A DNA stretch of 32,000 nucleotides from Cellulomonas sp. (GTDB lineage: Bacteria > Actinomycetota > Actinomycetes > Actinomycetales > Cellulomonadaceae): NCBI GenBank assembly GCA_031178805.1, contig JAPSIJ010000002.1, forward strand, positions 1-32,000, read 5' to 3'. Below are positions 9,722 to 16,911 of the stretch, piece by piece. Made by a program: the position numbers and the translations under genes. Position 1 is the first letter of the stretch; each line of letters begins with the position of its first letter. The notes beneath the pieces are model-generated. The model was not told the origin of the DNA. It was given only the letters and a program-made list of their open reading frames with translations, and ran no database searches.

Positions 9722-10948
9722 TCAGAGCGGGTAGGCGGCGTACAGGTCGGCGATCTCCGCCGCGGGACCGGTGACCCGGAACACCGTCGTGCCGTTGCGC
9801 CACAGCGCCACGCCCGTGCCGTCGCCCGCGTCCACCACGGTCACCGTGCCCGTCGCCTGGTCGCCGACCAGGACCTCCTCCGAGCGGAGCACCCGGGGGC
9901 CCGACGGGTCGGCCGCACCGGTGGCGGCGTCCGACGTGGTCTCCGCGGCGGCGTCCGGCTGCGCGGGGAGCTCGGCCGCGAGCGCGGCGAGCACCCCGTC
10001 CGCCTCCTCGGGCGTCTCCCACTGACCGGCCTGCACCGTCACCTGTCCCGCACCGCCGTCGGTGTACGTCTCGGCGTAGGCCTCCAGCGCACCCCGGCCC
10101 AGCCAGTCGGCGTCGTCTGCCGAGGACGCGAGCGCGTACTGCAGGACCGTCGCGGGCAGCGCCGACGCGAACGGCGTCGTGGCAGGGCGGGCCGCGGGGG
10201 CCACGCTCGCGGTCGGGGACGGCAGCACCACGGCGGGGCCCGCGGTGGCGGTGCCGGCGTCGTCCCGGCCCAGCACGAAGGCCGTGCCCGCGCCGCCCGC
10301 GACGAGCACGGCGGCGACGATGCCGGCGACCAGGGGCCAGCGGAGCCGGCGGGCGAGCGTGCCGTCGGCGGCCGGGTCGTCGCCGCCGTCGTCCGCCGGG
10401 GTGCCGACCGCCGGGGTGCCGACCGCCGGGGTGCCGTCCGCCGCGGTGTCGTCCGCCGGGGTGCCCGCGGGCGACGCGCCGGCGGCGGCCGCGCCGGCGC
10501 CCTGGCCGACCAGCCGCGGGTGCGTCCAGGCCGCGCGCCGCTCGGCGTCCCCGGCGGGGGCGGCAGCGGCCGGCGACGCCGGGTCGGCCGGCGCGGAGCC
10601 TGCGCGCACCGGGCCGCCGGGCACCGGGCCCGACGACGGGCGCGCGGCTGCCGACGGGCCGGCCGGTGCGACGGCGTCCGCCGCTGCGCCCGTCGCGGGC
10701 GAGGGCACCACCGGGATCGCCCCGGTGCGCAGCTGGCGCCGGGTGGGGATCGCGCCGGTCCCGGTGCCGACGGCGGGCCCGGTCCCGGTGGCCGCCGCCC
10801 CGCCGTCCGCGCCCGCGGGCGTCGTCCGGGGCGTGCCGCCGGTGGGGTCGTCGCCGCGCAGGCTCGGCCACGCCGGGCGGTGCGCCGGGGCGCCCGTTCG
10901 GGCCCCGCCGGCTGCCGACCCGTCGCGGGTGCCGTCGGTGTCCGTCAT
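9722..10948 (-). CDS. Hypothetical single-pass membrane protein with Ala/Pro/Gly-rich cytoplasmic half
   Basis: Not recognised as a named family. The 408-residue protein begins with about 200 residues of Ala/Pro/Gly/Thr/Asp-rich, probably disordered sequence containing a basic TRRQLRTGAIPVV element (about 69-81) and an Ala-Gly-Thr-Pro pentapeptide repeat (about 162-187). A single membrane helix follows at about 204-226, preceded by ARRLRW (positive inside). The C-terminal part of about 180 residues is predicted extracytoplasmic: a Pro/Thr/Ala linker, then a compact domain ending in VALWRNGTTVFRVTGPAAEIADLYAAYPL. The ATG at 10948 has AGGGAG nine bases upstream. The frame to 11074 is rejected because it adds only Arg/Gly-rich sequence. 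It lies downstream of radA on the same strand, with its own -10-like TAGGCT. Confidence 0.75.
   Translation of the reverse strand: MTDTDGTRDGSAAGGARTGAPAHRPAWPSLRGDDPTGGTPRTTPAGADGGAAATGTGPAVGTGTGAIPTRRQLRTGAIPVVPSPATGAAADAVAPAGPSAAARPSSGPVPGGPVRAGSAPADPASPAAAAPAGDAERRAAWTHPRLVGQGAGAAAAGASPAGTPADDTAADGTPAVGTPAVGTPADDGGDDPAADGTLARRLRWPLVAGIVAAVLVAGGAGTAFVLGRDDAGTATAGPAVVLPSPTASVAPAARPATTPFASALPATVLQYALASSADDADWLGRGALEAYAETYTDGGAGQVTVQAGQWETPEEADGVLAALAAELPAQPDAAAETTSDAATGAADPSGPRVLRSEEVLVGDQATGTVTVVDAGDGTGVALWRNGTTVFRVTGPAAEIADLYAAYPL
10391..10465. repeat. Five tandem 15-bp repeats within a coding region
   Basis: Five consecutive 15-base units (10391, 10406, 10421, 10436, 10451) of the form GWCCGCCGGGGTGCC, the fourth with two changes. 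On the minus strand they encode Gly-Thr-Pro-Ala-Val/Asp repeats. In-frame copy-number change would leave the protein readable. Confidence 0.85.
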
Positions 10949-11018
10949 GCCCGTCACTCCCTGCGCCGCCTGCACGAGGAGCGGCAGCGCGCCGCGGTCC
11001 CCGTCTCGTCCGCGCGGC

Positions 11019-11024
11019 AGCCTA
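11019..11024 (-). promoter_or_regulatory. -10-like TAGGCT for the membrane protein gene at 9722-10948
   Basis: TAGGCT on the minus strand in the 145-base gap after radA would start a transcript about 60 bases before the ATG at 10948. No clear -35. Confidence 0.3.
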
Positions 11025-11093
11025 CTGTCCGCCCGGCCCGTGGCCGGGGACCGTCCGGCGCCGCGCGGCGTCACCCGCCGGGAGCGACCCGGC

Positions 11094-12509
11094 TCAGCCC
11101 TCGGCGGCGGGCCGGACGCGCGCGGTGTCGGACCGGGTGAGCCGCACGGCCTCGGCGAGGTCCGCCGCCTGCGCCACGCGCATCCCCTCGGGCGCCTGCC
11201 CGGCCTCGAGCGAGCCCGCGGGCACGACGGCGTGCGTGAACCCGAGCCGGGCGGCCTCGGCGAGCCGGCGCGCGGTGCCGGTGACCGGCCGGATCTCGCC
11301 GGCCAGCCCGACCTCGCCGATCGCGACCAGCCGGGGCGGCAGGGCCACGTTCTCCCGGCTGCTCACGGTCGCCAGTGCCAGGGCGAGGTCCGCCGCGGGC
11401 TCGACCACCCGGGCGCCGCCGACGGTGGAGACGTAGACGTCCTGGTCGCCGACCTTGAGCCCCGCGCGCCGCTGCAGCACCGCGAGCACCATCGCCAGCC
11501 GGCTGCCGTCCACCCCGCTGGTGGTGCGCCGCGGGTTGGCCAGCATGCTCGGCGCGACCAGGGCCTGCACCTCGGTGGCCAGCGGGCGCCGGCCCTCCAG
11601 GGTCACGGTGACGCAGGTGCCGGGCACGTGGTGCCGCTCGTGCGAGACGAACAGCCCCGAGGGGTCCGCCAGGCCGACGATGCCGGTCTCCGTGAGGTCG
11701 AAGCAGCCGACCTCGTCCGTGGGCCCGAACCGGTTCTTGGTGGCCCGCAGCAGCCGGAGCCGCGAGTGCCGGTCGCCCTCGAACTGGCAGACGACGTCGA
11801 CCAGGTGCTCCAGCGTGCGCGGCCCCGCCACGGCGCCGTCCTTGGTGACGTGGCCGACCAGCACGACGGGCAGCCCGCGCTCCTTCGCCGCCGCGATCAG
11901 CGACGCCGCGACCTCCCGGACCTGCGCGACGCCACCGGGCGACCCCTCGACCGCCGCGGACGCGACCGTCTGCACGGAGTCGAGCACCAGCAGGTCGGGC
12001 TCGGTCTGCGCGAGGTGCCCGAGGATCGTGCCGAGGTCGGTCTCGGCGGTCAGCAGCAGCGTGGCGGCGAGCGCGCCGATCCGCTCGGCGCGCAGCCGCA
12101 CCTGGCCCGCGGACTCCTCGCCGGTCACGTACAGGACGGTCCGGCCGCCGCTCGCCACCCGGCTCGCCACGTCCAGCAGCAGCGTCGACTTGCCCACCCC
12201 TGGCTCGCCCGCGAGCAGCACGACCGCGCCCGGCACCAGCCCGCCGCCGAGCACCCGGTCGAGCTCGCCGACCCCGGTCGGTCGGGAGCGGCTGGCCTCG
12301 ACGTCGATCTCCGCGATCGGCCGCGCGGCGCCGCGCACCGGCACCTGCACCGCCGTCCGGGGGGCGGCCCCGCCCGGGCCGGTGTCCTCCGCGACCGAGC
12401 CCCACGTCTGGCACTCGCCGCACCGGCCGACCCACTTGGACGTGGTCCAGCCGCACTCGGCGCAGCGGAAGCCGGGACGCGCGGTCCGCGCGGAGGAGGT
12501 GGTGGTCAC
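11094..12509 (-). CDS. radA: DNA repair protein RadA (Sms)
   Basis: RecA-like ATPase that promotes branch migration of recombination intermediates; in Bacillus and mycobacteria it interacts with DisA, encoded divergently next door. The 471-residue protein has the N-terminal zinc finger C16-X2-C19-X10-C30-X2-C33, Walker A GEPGVGKST at 101-109, Walker B LLVLDSVQT around 173-181, the RadA-specific KNRFG at 258-262, and a C-terminal Lon-protease-like domain. All motifs are intact and the length is normal. I take the GTG at 12509: TAGCGT ends eight bases before it and there is no Shine-Dalgarno. The GTG at 12518 is in frame but overlaps that hexamer; the 12611 start adds unrelated residues. Confidence 0.96.
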   Translation of the reverse strand: MTTTSSARTARPGFRCAECGWTTSKWVGRCGECQTWGSVAEDTGPGGAAPRTAVQVPVRGAARPIAEIDVEASRSRPTGVGELDRVLGGGLVPGAVVLLAGEPGVGKSTLLLDVASRVASGGRTVLYVTGEESAGQVRLRAERIGALAATLLLTAETDLGTILGHLAQTEPDLLVLDSVQTVASAAVEGSPGGVAQVREVAASLIAAAKERGLPVVLVGHVTKDGAVAGPRTLEHLVDVVCQFEGDRHSRLRLLRATKNRFGPTDEVGCFDLTETGIVGLADPSGLFVSHERHHVPGTCVTVTLEGRRPLATEVQALVAPSMLANPRRTTSGVDGSRLAMVLAVLQRRAGLKVGDQDVYVSTVGGARVVEPAADLALALATVSSRENVALPPRLVAIGEVGLAGEIRPVTGTARRLAEAARLGFTHAVVPAGSLEAGQAPEGMRVAQAADLAEAVRLTRSDTARVRPAAEG

Positions 12510-12516
12510 GCGCGCC

Positions 12517-12522
12517 ACGCTA
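12517..12522 (-). promoter_or_regulatory. -10-like TAGCGT, leaderless promoter of radA
   Basis: TAGCGT on the minus strand, seven bases, then GTG at 12509. It shares a 122-base divergent region with the disA promoter. Confidence 0.45.
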
Positions 12523-12619
12523 ACCGCCGCCACCCACAGCCCGGCCGACGCCGGCGACCGTGACCGCATCGCAACCGTCCGCGGGCGCGTGGCCGCCACC
12601 GGGCCGGGCACCTGCCGCG

Positions 12620-12625
12620 TAGGAT
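12620..12625 (+). promoter_or_regulatory. -10-like TAGGAT, leaderless promoter of disA
   Basis: TAGGAT, six bases, then the GTG at 12632, with no purine-rich ribosome site between. A strong match to the actinobacterial TAnnnT hexamer. Confidence 0.55.
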
Positions 12626-12631
12626 CGCGCC

Positions 12632-13708
12632 GTGCCCACCACCACGCCGCCCGACGACCTGCTGCGGCACACGCTCGCCGCGGTCGCGCCCGGCAGGGAG
12701 CTGCGCGACGGGCTGGAGCGCATCCTGCGCGGCCGGACCGGCGCGCTGATCGTGCTGGGCCACGACGCGACGGTCGAGAGCATCTGCTCCGGCGGGTTCG
12801 AGCTGGACGTGGAGTTCTCCGCGACGCGCCTGCGCGAGCTGGCCAAGATGGACGGCGCGATCGTCATGGACCCGGCCACCGGGCGGATCGTGCGCGCGGC
12901 CGTGCAGCTGCTGCCGGACCCGACCATCTCGACGTCCGAGTCGGGCACCCGGCACCGCACGGCCGAGCGCGTGGCCAAGCAGACCGGCCTGCCCGTCATC
13001 TCGGTGTCCGCCTCGATGCGGATCATCGCGCTGTACGTCGGCGCCCAGCGGCACGTGCTGGAGAACGCCGACGCGATCATGTCGCGCGCCAACCAGGCGC
13101 TGGCCACGCTCGAGCGGTACAAGGCCCGCCTGGACGAGGTCAGCGGCACGCTGTCGGCCCTCGAGATCGAGGACCTGGTGACCGTCCGCGACGTCTGCGT
13201 CGTCGTGCAGCGCCAGGAGATGGTCCGCCGGATCTCGGAGGAGATCGCCGGCTACGTGGTCGAGCTGGGCACCGACGGCCGCCTGCTGTCCCTGCAGCTC
13301 GACGAGCTCACCGGGGGCATCGGCACCGACAGCGAGCTGGTCATCCGCGACTACCTCGACTCCTCGCGCCGCGACGTCGACGCGATCCAGGCCGAGCTCG
13401 CGCCCCTGGACTCCACCGAGCTGCTGGACCTGGCGCTGATCGCCCGGGTGCTCGGGCTGCCGTCCGGGGTCGAGATGCTCGACGCCGCGACCGCGCCGCG
13501 CGGCTACCGGCTGATGTCGAAGGTCCCGCGCCTGCCCGCCGCCATCGTGGACCGGCTGGTCGGGCACTTCAGCGGGCTGCAGAAGCTCCTCGCGGCGAAC
13601 ATCGACGACCTGATGGCCGTGGACGGCGTCGGCGAGCAGCGGGCCCGCGCGGTGCGCGAGGGCCTGTCCCGGCTGGCCGAGTCCAGCATCCTCGAGCGGT
13701 ACGTCTGA
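12632..13708 (+). CDS. disA: DNA-integrity scanning diadenylate cyclase DisA
   Basis: Octameric enzyme that condenses two ATP to cyclic di-AMP and scans DNA for branched structures, which inhibit it. The 358-residue protein has the N-terminal DAC domain with the DGA motif at 74-76 (AKMDGAIVMD) and the ATP-binding RHR motif at 107-109 (SGTRHRTAER). A central helical linker follows, then a C-terminal helix-hairpin-helix domain (LMAVDGVGEQRARAVREGL) for DNA binding. Length and motifs match functional DisA. Start GTG at 12632 is set by the -10 hexamer six bases upstream and by the family N-terminus. Divergent from radA, whose product is a known DisA partner. Convergent with the gene at 13741, with a weak shared hairpin at the stop codons. 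Confidence 0.97.
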   Translation: MPTTTPPDDLLRHTLAAVAPGRELRDGLERILRGRTGALIVLGHDATVESICSGGFELDVEFSATRLRELAKMDGAIVMDPATGRIVRAAVQLLPDPTISTSESGTRHRTAERVAKQTGLPVISVSASMRIIALYVGAQRHVLENADAIMSRANQALATLERYKARLDEVSGTLSALEIEDLVTVRDVCVVVQRQEMVRRISEEIAGYVVELGTDGRLLSLQLDELTGGIGTDSELVIRDYLDSSRRDVDAIQAELAPLDSTELLDLALIARVLGLPSGVEMLDAATAPRGYRLMSKVPRLPAAIVDRLVGHFSGLQKLLAANIDDLMAVDGVGEQRARAVREGLSRLAESSILERYV

Positions 13709-13743
13709 GGCGCGGCCGCTCCGGCCCGCCCGCCGACGCCTCA
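13706..13743. terminator. Inverted repeat spanning both convergent stop codons
   Basis: TGAGGCG at 13706-13712 is the exact inverse of 13737-13743, with an inner 4-bp GGCC pairing at 13714-13726. Each arm begins with the stop codon of one gene. A weak bidirectional terminator candidate. Confidence 0.35.
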
Positions 13744-14331
13744 CTCCAGCCCGAACACCACCGGCTCGGCCGTCGCCCCGGCGAGCGTGAGCACCGCCTG
13801 GTAGGTCCCCGGCTGGGCCGCGGCCTGGTCCGGCGCGCAGCCCTCGGCCGAGCGGTTCCGGTCCCACTGCACCTGGCGCTCGTCGGTCTGGTCGGGCGCG
13901 AGCAGCAGCTGCAGCGGCTCGCCGGACGGGCAGTCCGTGCTGGCCCAGATCCGGTCGCTGCCGGAGGTGATGAGGATCTGCCGCTGCGCGTCCCCGGCGT
14001 CGACCAGGCACGCGGTGCCGCCGGTGTTGGTGAGCCGGACCGTGAAGGTGGGCAGCGCGCCCGCGGGGTAGGACGTCGCGTCGGCCGACATCTCGACGGC
14101 GAGCGCGTCGGGCGCGCAGGCCGGCGTGCCGGCGTCCTGGGTCTCCTCCGGGGCGGGCGCCTCGGCCCCGGCGCTCGGCGTGGGGTCCGCGGCGGTGGCG
14201 TCGCCGCCCGTGAGGGCGCGCACCCCCATCACCGCGAGCACCACGACCGCGAGGAGGGCGGCGAGGACGACCGCGCGCCGCACCCAGTACACGCGCGGCG
14301 GGAGCGAGCCCTCGGGTCGCAGGACGCCCAT
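13741..14331 (-). CDS. Hypothetical membrane-anchored extracytoplasmic protein
   Basis: Not assigned to a named family. The 196-residue protein has a short basic cytoplasmic N-terminus, one membrane helix at about 19-41, an Ala/Pro/Glu/Thr linker to about 70, and an extracytoplasmic beta-rich domain of about 120 residues. The domain pattern (SADATSYPAGALPTFTVRLTNTGGTACLVDAG, then PGTYQAVLTLAG near the end) resembles Ig-like or BsuPI-type beta sandwiches. It has four cysteines (72, 108, 134, 165) that could form two disulfides. The ATG at 14331 has GAAGGGG eight bases upstream, and a TACCGT hexamer at 14364-14369. Divergent from the mutY gene, convergent with disA. Role unknown. Confidence 0.8.
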   Translation of the reverse strand: MGVLRPEGSLPPRVYWVRRAVVLAALLAVVVLAVMGVRALTGGDATAADPTPSAGAEAPAPEETQDAGTPACAPDALAVEMSADATSYPAGALPTFTVRLTNTGGTACLVDAGDAQRQILITSGSDRIWASTDCPSGEPLQLLLAPDQTDERQVQWDRNRSAEGCAPDQAAAQPGTYQAVLTLAGATAEPVVFGLE

Positions 14332-14363
14332 GTCACGGCCCCTTCCAGTCGGTCGGCCAGGCC

Positions 14364-14369
14364 ACGGTA
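14364..14369 (-). promoter_or_regulatory. -10-like TACCGT for the membrane-anchored protein gene
   Basis: TACCGT on the minus strand would give a short leader of about 25 bases that carries the GAAGGGG ribosome site of the gene starting at 14331. Confidence 0.4.
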
Positions 14370-14459
14370 GCCCGAGGGCGCCGCGTCCCGAGTACGCCGC
14401 GCCGCCCGGCAGCCGGTCCCCGCGCCGGACCCGATTCGGTCCGCCGCGCCGCGGCGGGT

Positions 14460-14465
14460 GAGGAT
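14460..14465 (+). promoter_or_regulatory. -10-like GAGGAT, possible leaderless promoter of mutY
   Basis: GAGGAT followed by six bases and the GTG at 14472. The first base deviates from TAnnnT. It could alternatively be read as a weak GAGG ribosome site. Confidence 0.3.
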
Positions 14466-14471
14466 GACCCC

Positions 14472-15371
14472 GTGCCGAGCGAGCCCTCTCCGACCGCGGT
14501 GCGCGAGACCGTCGTCGCCTGGTTCGACGAGCACGCGCGCGACCTGCCCTGGCGCGCCCCGGACCGGACGCCGTGGGGCGTGCTGGTCAGCGAGGTGATG
14601 CTGCAGCAGACGCCGGTCGTCCGGGTGGCGCCCGCGTGGCGGGCGTGGCTGGCCCGCTGGCCCGAGCCGGCGGACCTGGCGGCCGCGAGCCCGGCCGACG
14701 TGCTGCGGGCCTGGGACCGGCTCGGGTACCCGCGGCGCGCGCTGCGGCTGCAGGACTGCGCGCGGGCGCTGGTCGAGCGGCACGGCGGCGAGGTGCCGGA
14801 CGACGAGGCGGCGCTGCTGGCCCTGCCGGGCATCGGGTCGTACACGGCGGCGGCGGTGCGGGCGTTCGCGTTCGGGCGCCGGTCGGTGGTGCTCGACACC
14901 AACGTGCGCCGGGTGCTGGCCCGCGTCGCGGAGGGCGCCGCGCTGCCCACGCCCGCGCCGACGGTGGCGGAGCGGCGGCTGGCCGAGGAGTTCGTGCCGG
15001 CGGACGACGCCGGGGCGGCCCGGTGGGCGGCGGCGTCGATGGAGCTCGGCGCCCTGGTGTGCACGGCGCGCGCGCCGCGGTGCGGCGTCTGCCCGGTGCG
15101 GGACGCCTGCGCGTGGCGGTTGGCGGGCGCCCCGCCGGACGCGCACGCGCCGCGCCGGCGGCCGCAGGCGTGGGCCGGCACCGACCGGCAGGTGCGCGGC
15201 CGGATCATGGCGCTGCTGCGCGACGCGCTGGAGCCCGCGCCGGAGCACGCCGTGGCGGAGGTGTGGCCGAACGACGCGCAGCGCGACCGGTGCCTGGCCT
15301 CGCTGCTGGTCGACGGGCTGGTGGAGCGGGTCCCCGGCGAGGGCGTCCCGCGCTACCGCCTCCCGGCCTGA
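14472..15371 (+). CDS. mutY: A/G-specific adenine glycosylase (MutY type)
   Basis: Base-excision repair glycosylase that removes adenine opposite 8-oxoguanine. The 299-residue protein has the catalytic Glu41 in SEVMLQQTPV, the helix-hairpin-helix LPGIGSYTAAAVRAFAFG at 118-135, the catalytic Asp142 in VVLDTNVRRVL, and a [4Fe-4S] cluster motif C197-X6-C204-X2-C207-X5-C213. The QQT motif is typical of MutY rather than endonuclease III. After the cluster there are only ~85 residues, and the last part looks like a winged helix more than the NUDIX-like 8-oxoG recognition domain of E. coli MutY, which is usual for actinobacterial members. Divergent from the membrane-anchored protein gene; convergent with argA. 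Confidence 0.9.
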   Translation: MPSEPSPTAVRETVVAWFDEHARDLPWRAPDRTPWGVLVSEVMLQQTPVVRVAPAWRAWLARWPEPADLAAASPADVLRAWDRLGYPRRALRLQDCARALVERHGGEVPDDEAALLALPGIGSYTAAAVRAFAFGRRSVVLDTNVRRVLARVAEGAALPTPAPTVAERRLAEEFVPADDAGAARWAAASMELGALVCTARAPRCGVCPVRDACAWRLAGAPPDAHAPRRRPQAWAGTDRQVRGRIMALLRDALEPAPEHAVAEVWPNDAQRDRCLASLLVDGLVERVPGEGVPRYRLPA

Positions 15372-15399
15372 CCCGCCGGCGCCGCGGCCCGGACCGCGC

Positions 15400-16044
15400 T
15401 CAGCCGAGGTCGACGATCATCCGGGTGTTGCCCAGGGTGTTGGGCTTCACCCGCGCGAGGTCGAGGAACTCCGCCACGCCGTCGTCGTGCGAGCGCAGCA
15501 GCTCGGCGTACACCTCGGGCGCCACCGCCGGGCCGTCGACGGTCCCCCAGCCGTGGGCGGCGAAGAAGTCGACCTCGAACGTCAGGCAGAACAGCCGGTG
15601 CAGCCCCAGGTCCCGCGCGCGGTCGGTCAGCGCCTCGAGCAGCGCGTGCCCGACGCCGCGGCCGCGCCACTGGCGGGCCACGGCGAGCGTGCGGATCTCG
15701 GCGAGGTCCTGCCACATCACGTGCAGCGCCCCGCAGCCGATCAGCGTGCCGTCCTCGGCCTCCGCGACCTGGAACTCCTGCACGGCCTCGTAGTAGCCGA
15801 CCCACTCCTTGGCGAGCAGGATCCGCTCGTCCGCGTACGGCTGCACGAGGTCCCGGATCCCCCGCACGTCCGCCGGCAGCGCCGCCCGCACCCGGAACCC
15901 CGCGCCGCCGCCCGCCGAGACTGCAGACGACGCGCCTTCCGTGCCCGCCGGAGGAGCATCAGCCGCAGTCTCGGCGCGCAGGGCGGGAGCGGGGGCGGCG
16001 GGAGCGGGGGCGGCGGCGGAGGGGGTGGCGGCGGGGTCGGTCAC
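15400..16044 (-). CDS. argA: Short-form amino-acid N-acetyltransferase (ArgA-like GNAT)
   Basis: GNAT acetyltransferase for the first step of arginine synthesis, N-acetylation of glutamate (the M. tuberculosis homologue Rv2747 is reported to prefer glutamine). The 214-residue protein closely resembles Rv2747 from about residue 50: YEAVQEFQVAE, GCGALHVMWQDLAEIRTLAV, the acetyl-CoA loop RQWRGRGVGHALL, FCLTFEVDFFAAHGW, and GVAEFLDLARVKPNTLGNTRM. It lacks the amino-acid-kinase domain of classical ArgA. The first ~50 residues are an Ala/Pro-rich extension, partly a 15-bp tandem duplication, so a start nearer the domain is possible. The GTG at 16044 is four bases after the TetR stop, so the two may be cotranscribed. 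TAGGTT lies six bases before it. Confidence 0.85.
   Translation of the reverse strand: MTDPAATPSAAAPAPAAPAPALRAETAADAPPAGTEGASSAVSAGGGAGFRVRAALPADVRGIRDLVQPYADERILLAKEWVGYYEAVQEFQVAEAEDGTLIGCGALHVMWQDLAEIRTLAVARQWRGRGVGHALLEALTDRARDLGLHRLFCLTFEVDFFAAHGWGTVDGPAVAPEVYAELLRSHDDGVAEFLDLARVKPNTLGNTRMIVDLG
15982..16011. repeat. Two perfect tandem 15-bp copies in the argA N-terminal extension
   Basis: Bases 15982-15996 and 15997-16011 are identical. On the minus strand they encode Ala-Pro-Ala-Pro-Ala type repeats in the disordered extension. Confidence 0.85.
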
Positions 16045-16048
16045 GTCC

Positions 16049-16777
16049 TCAACCTACGTCGTCCACCTGCGCCGACGCCGCCCGGACCGGGGCGGGCGGC
16101 GCGGCCCCGGACCCGGCGTCGGCCGGCAGCCGCGGGTGCGGGACGAGCGCCGCCGCGGTCGCGCGCGCCCGGGCCACCGCGGCGTCGTCCAGCCCGAGCA
16201 AGCGCAGCGCCGCGTCCGCGACCAGCGGGGCGAGCCGCTGCACCGCCGCGGTGCCGCCCGTCCGCCGGGCGGTGATCACCGTCTCGACCAGCCCGAACAC
16301 CAGCGTCGCCTCCGGCCCGCCCGCGTCGTCGCCCCGGCCCAGCACGGCGGAGACCAGCCCGTCGTACCGCGCGCGCAGCTGCGCCCGCTCGGCGTGGAAC
16401 TCCGCGAATGCGGGGCCCTCGACCTCGGGCAGGTGCAGCAGGCCGCCGATGTTCACCGGCCCGGCGGCCAGCCAGCGCGCGTCCGCGTCGCACAGCGCCC
16501 ACAGCCGTGCGGCGGCGTCGCCCGGGCCGTCGAGCAGCTGGTCCGCCAGGTCGAGCGACGGCCGCACGGTCTCCAGCAGCAGCGTGCGCAGCAGCACGTC
16601 CTTGCCGCGGAAGTGGTGGTAGATCGACGCCTGCTTCACCCCCGCCCGCTCGGCGATGGCGTAGGTGGAGGTCGCCGTGTAGCCGACGCTGCTGAACAGC
16701 GCCGCCGCCGCGGCGAGCACGTCGCCGCGGGTGTCGCGGTCGGCGCCGGCGCGGGGCCGCCCGGGCCGGCCGGTCAC
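16049..16777 (-). CDS. TetR-family transcriptional regulator
   Basis: Ligand-responsive DNA-binding protein of 242 residues. The N-terminal TetR domain spans about 14-62: DVLAAAAALFSSVGYTATST, then the helix-turn-helix AIAERAGVKQASIYHHFRGKDVLL. The C-terminal ligand domain is not assignable; it ends in an Ala/Pro-rich tail. Ligand and targets unknown. Start GTG at 16777 lies at the beginning of the family domain. A separate ten-codon frame (ATG at 16806) ends in a TGA that overlaps this GTG by four bases and could couple translation. It is followed four bases later by argA, so it may control arginine-related or unrelated genes; the pairing alone does not prove a link. Confidence 0.88.
   Translation of the reverse strand: MTGRPGRPRAGADRDTRGDVLAAAAALFSSVGYTATSTYAIAERAGVKQASIYHHFRGKDVLLRTLLLETVRPSLDLADQLLDGPGDAAARLWALCDADARWLAAGPVNIGGLLHLPEVEGPAFAEFHAERAQLRARYDGLVSAVLGRGDDAGGPEATLVFGLVETVITARRTGGTAAVQRLAPLVADAALRLLGLDDAAVARARATAAALVPHPRLPADAGSGAAPPAPVRAASAQVDDVG
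16051..16056 (-). promoter_or_regulatory. -10-like TAGGTT before argA
   Basis: TAGGTT inside the last codons of the TetR gene, six bases before the argA GTG at 16044. It could give argA its own leaderless transcript. The bases between (GAGGAC) may also act as a weak ribosome site. Confidence 0.3.
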
Positions 16778-16806
16778 GCGCGCACCGGTGCAGCGGGAGC
16801 CGTCAT
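16774..16806 (-). CDS. Possible ten-codon upstream ORF overlapping the TetR start
   Basis: ATG at 16806 opens a frame for MTAPAAPVRA whose TGA shares four bases with the TetR GTG. TACCGT on the minus strand (16815-16820) ends eight bases before the ATG, close to leaderless spacing. It may be a translational coupling device or chance. No ribosome site. Confidence 0.2.
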   Translation of the reverse strand: MTAPAAPVRA

Positions 16807-16885
16807 GCCGGCGGACGGTAGCAGCCCGGTGTCACCGGCGTGTGTCGAGGTCAGGGCCGGCGCCGCGGGTCACCCCCACGGGCGA

Positions 16886-16903
16886 CGCGGGCCCGGGCCC
16901 GCG
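16886..16903 (-). terminator. 18-base perfect palindrome downstream of the SorC-type regulator gene
   Basis: CGCGGGC pairs with GCCCGCG around a 4-base loop, eight bases after the regulator stop at 16912 on the minus strand. All GC, no U-tract. Confidence 0.4.
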
Positions 16904-16911
16904 CGGGAGCG

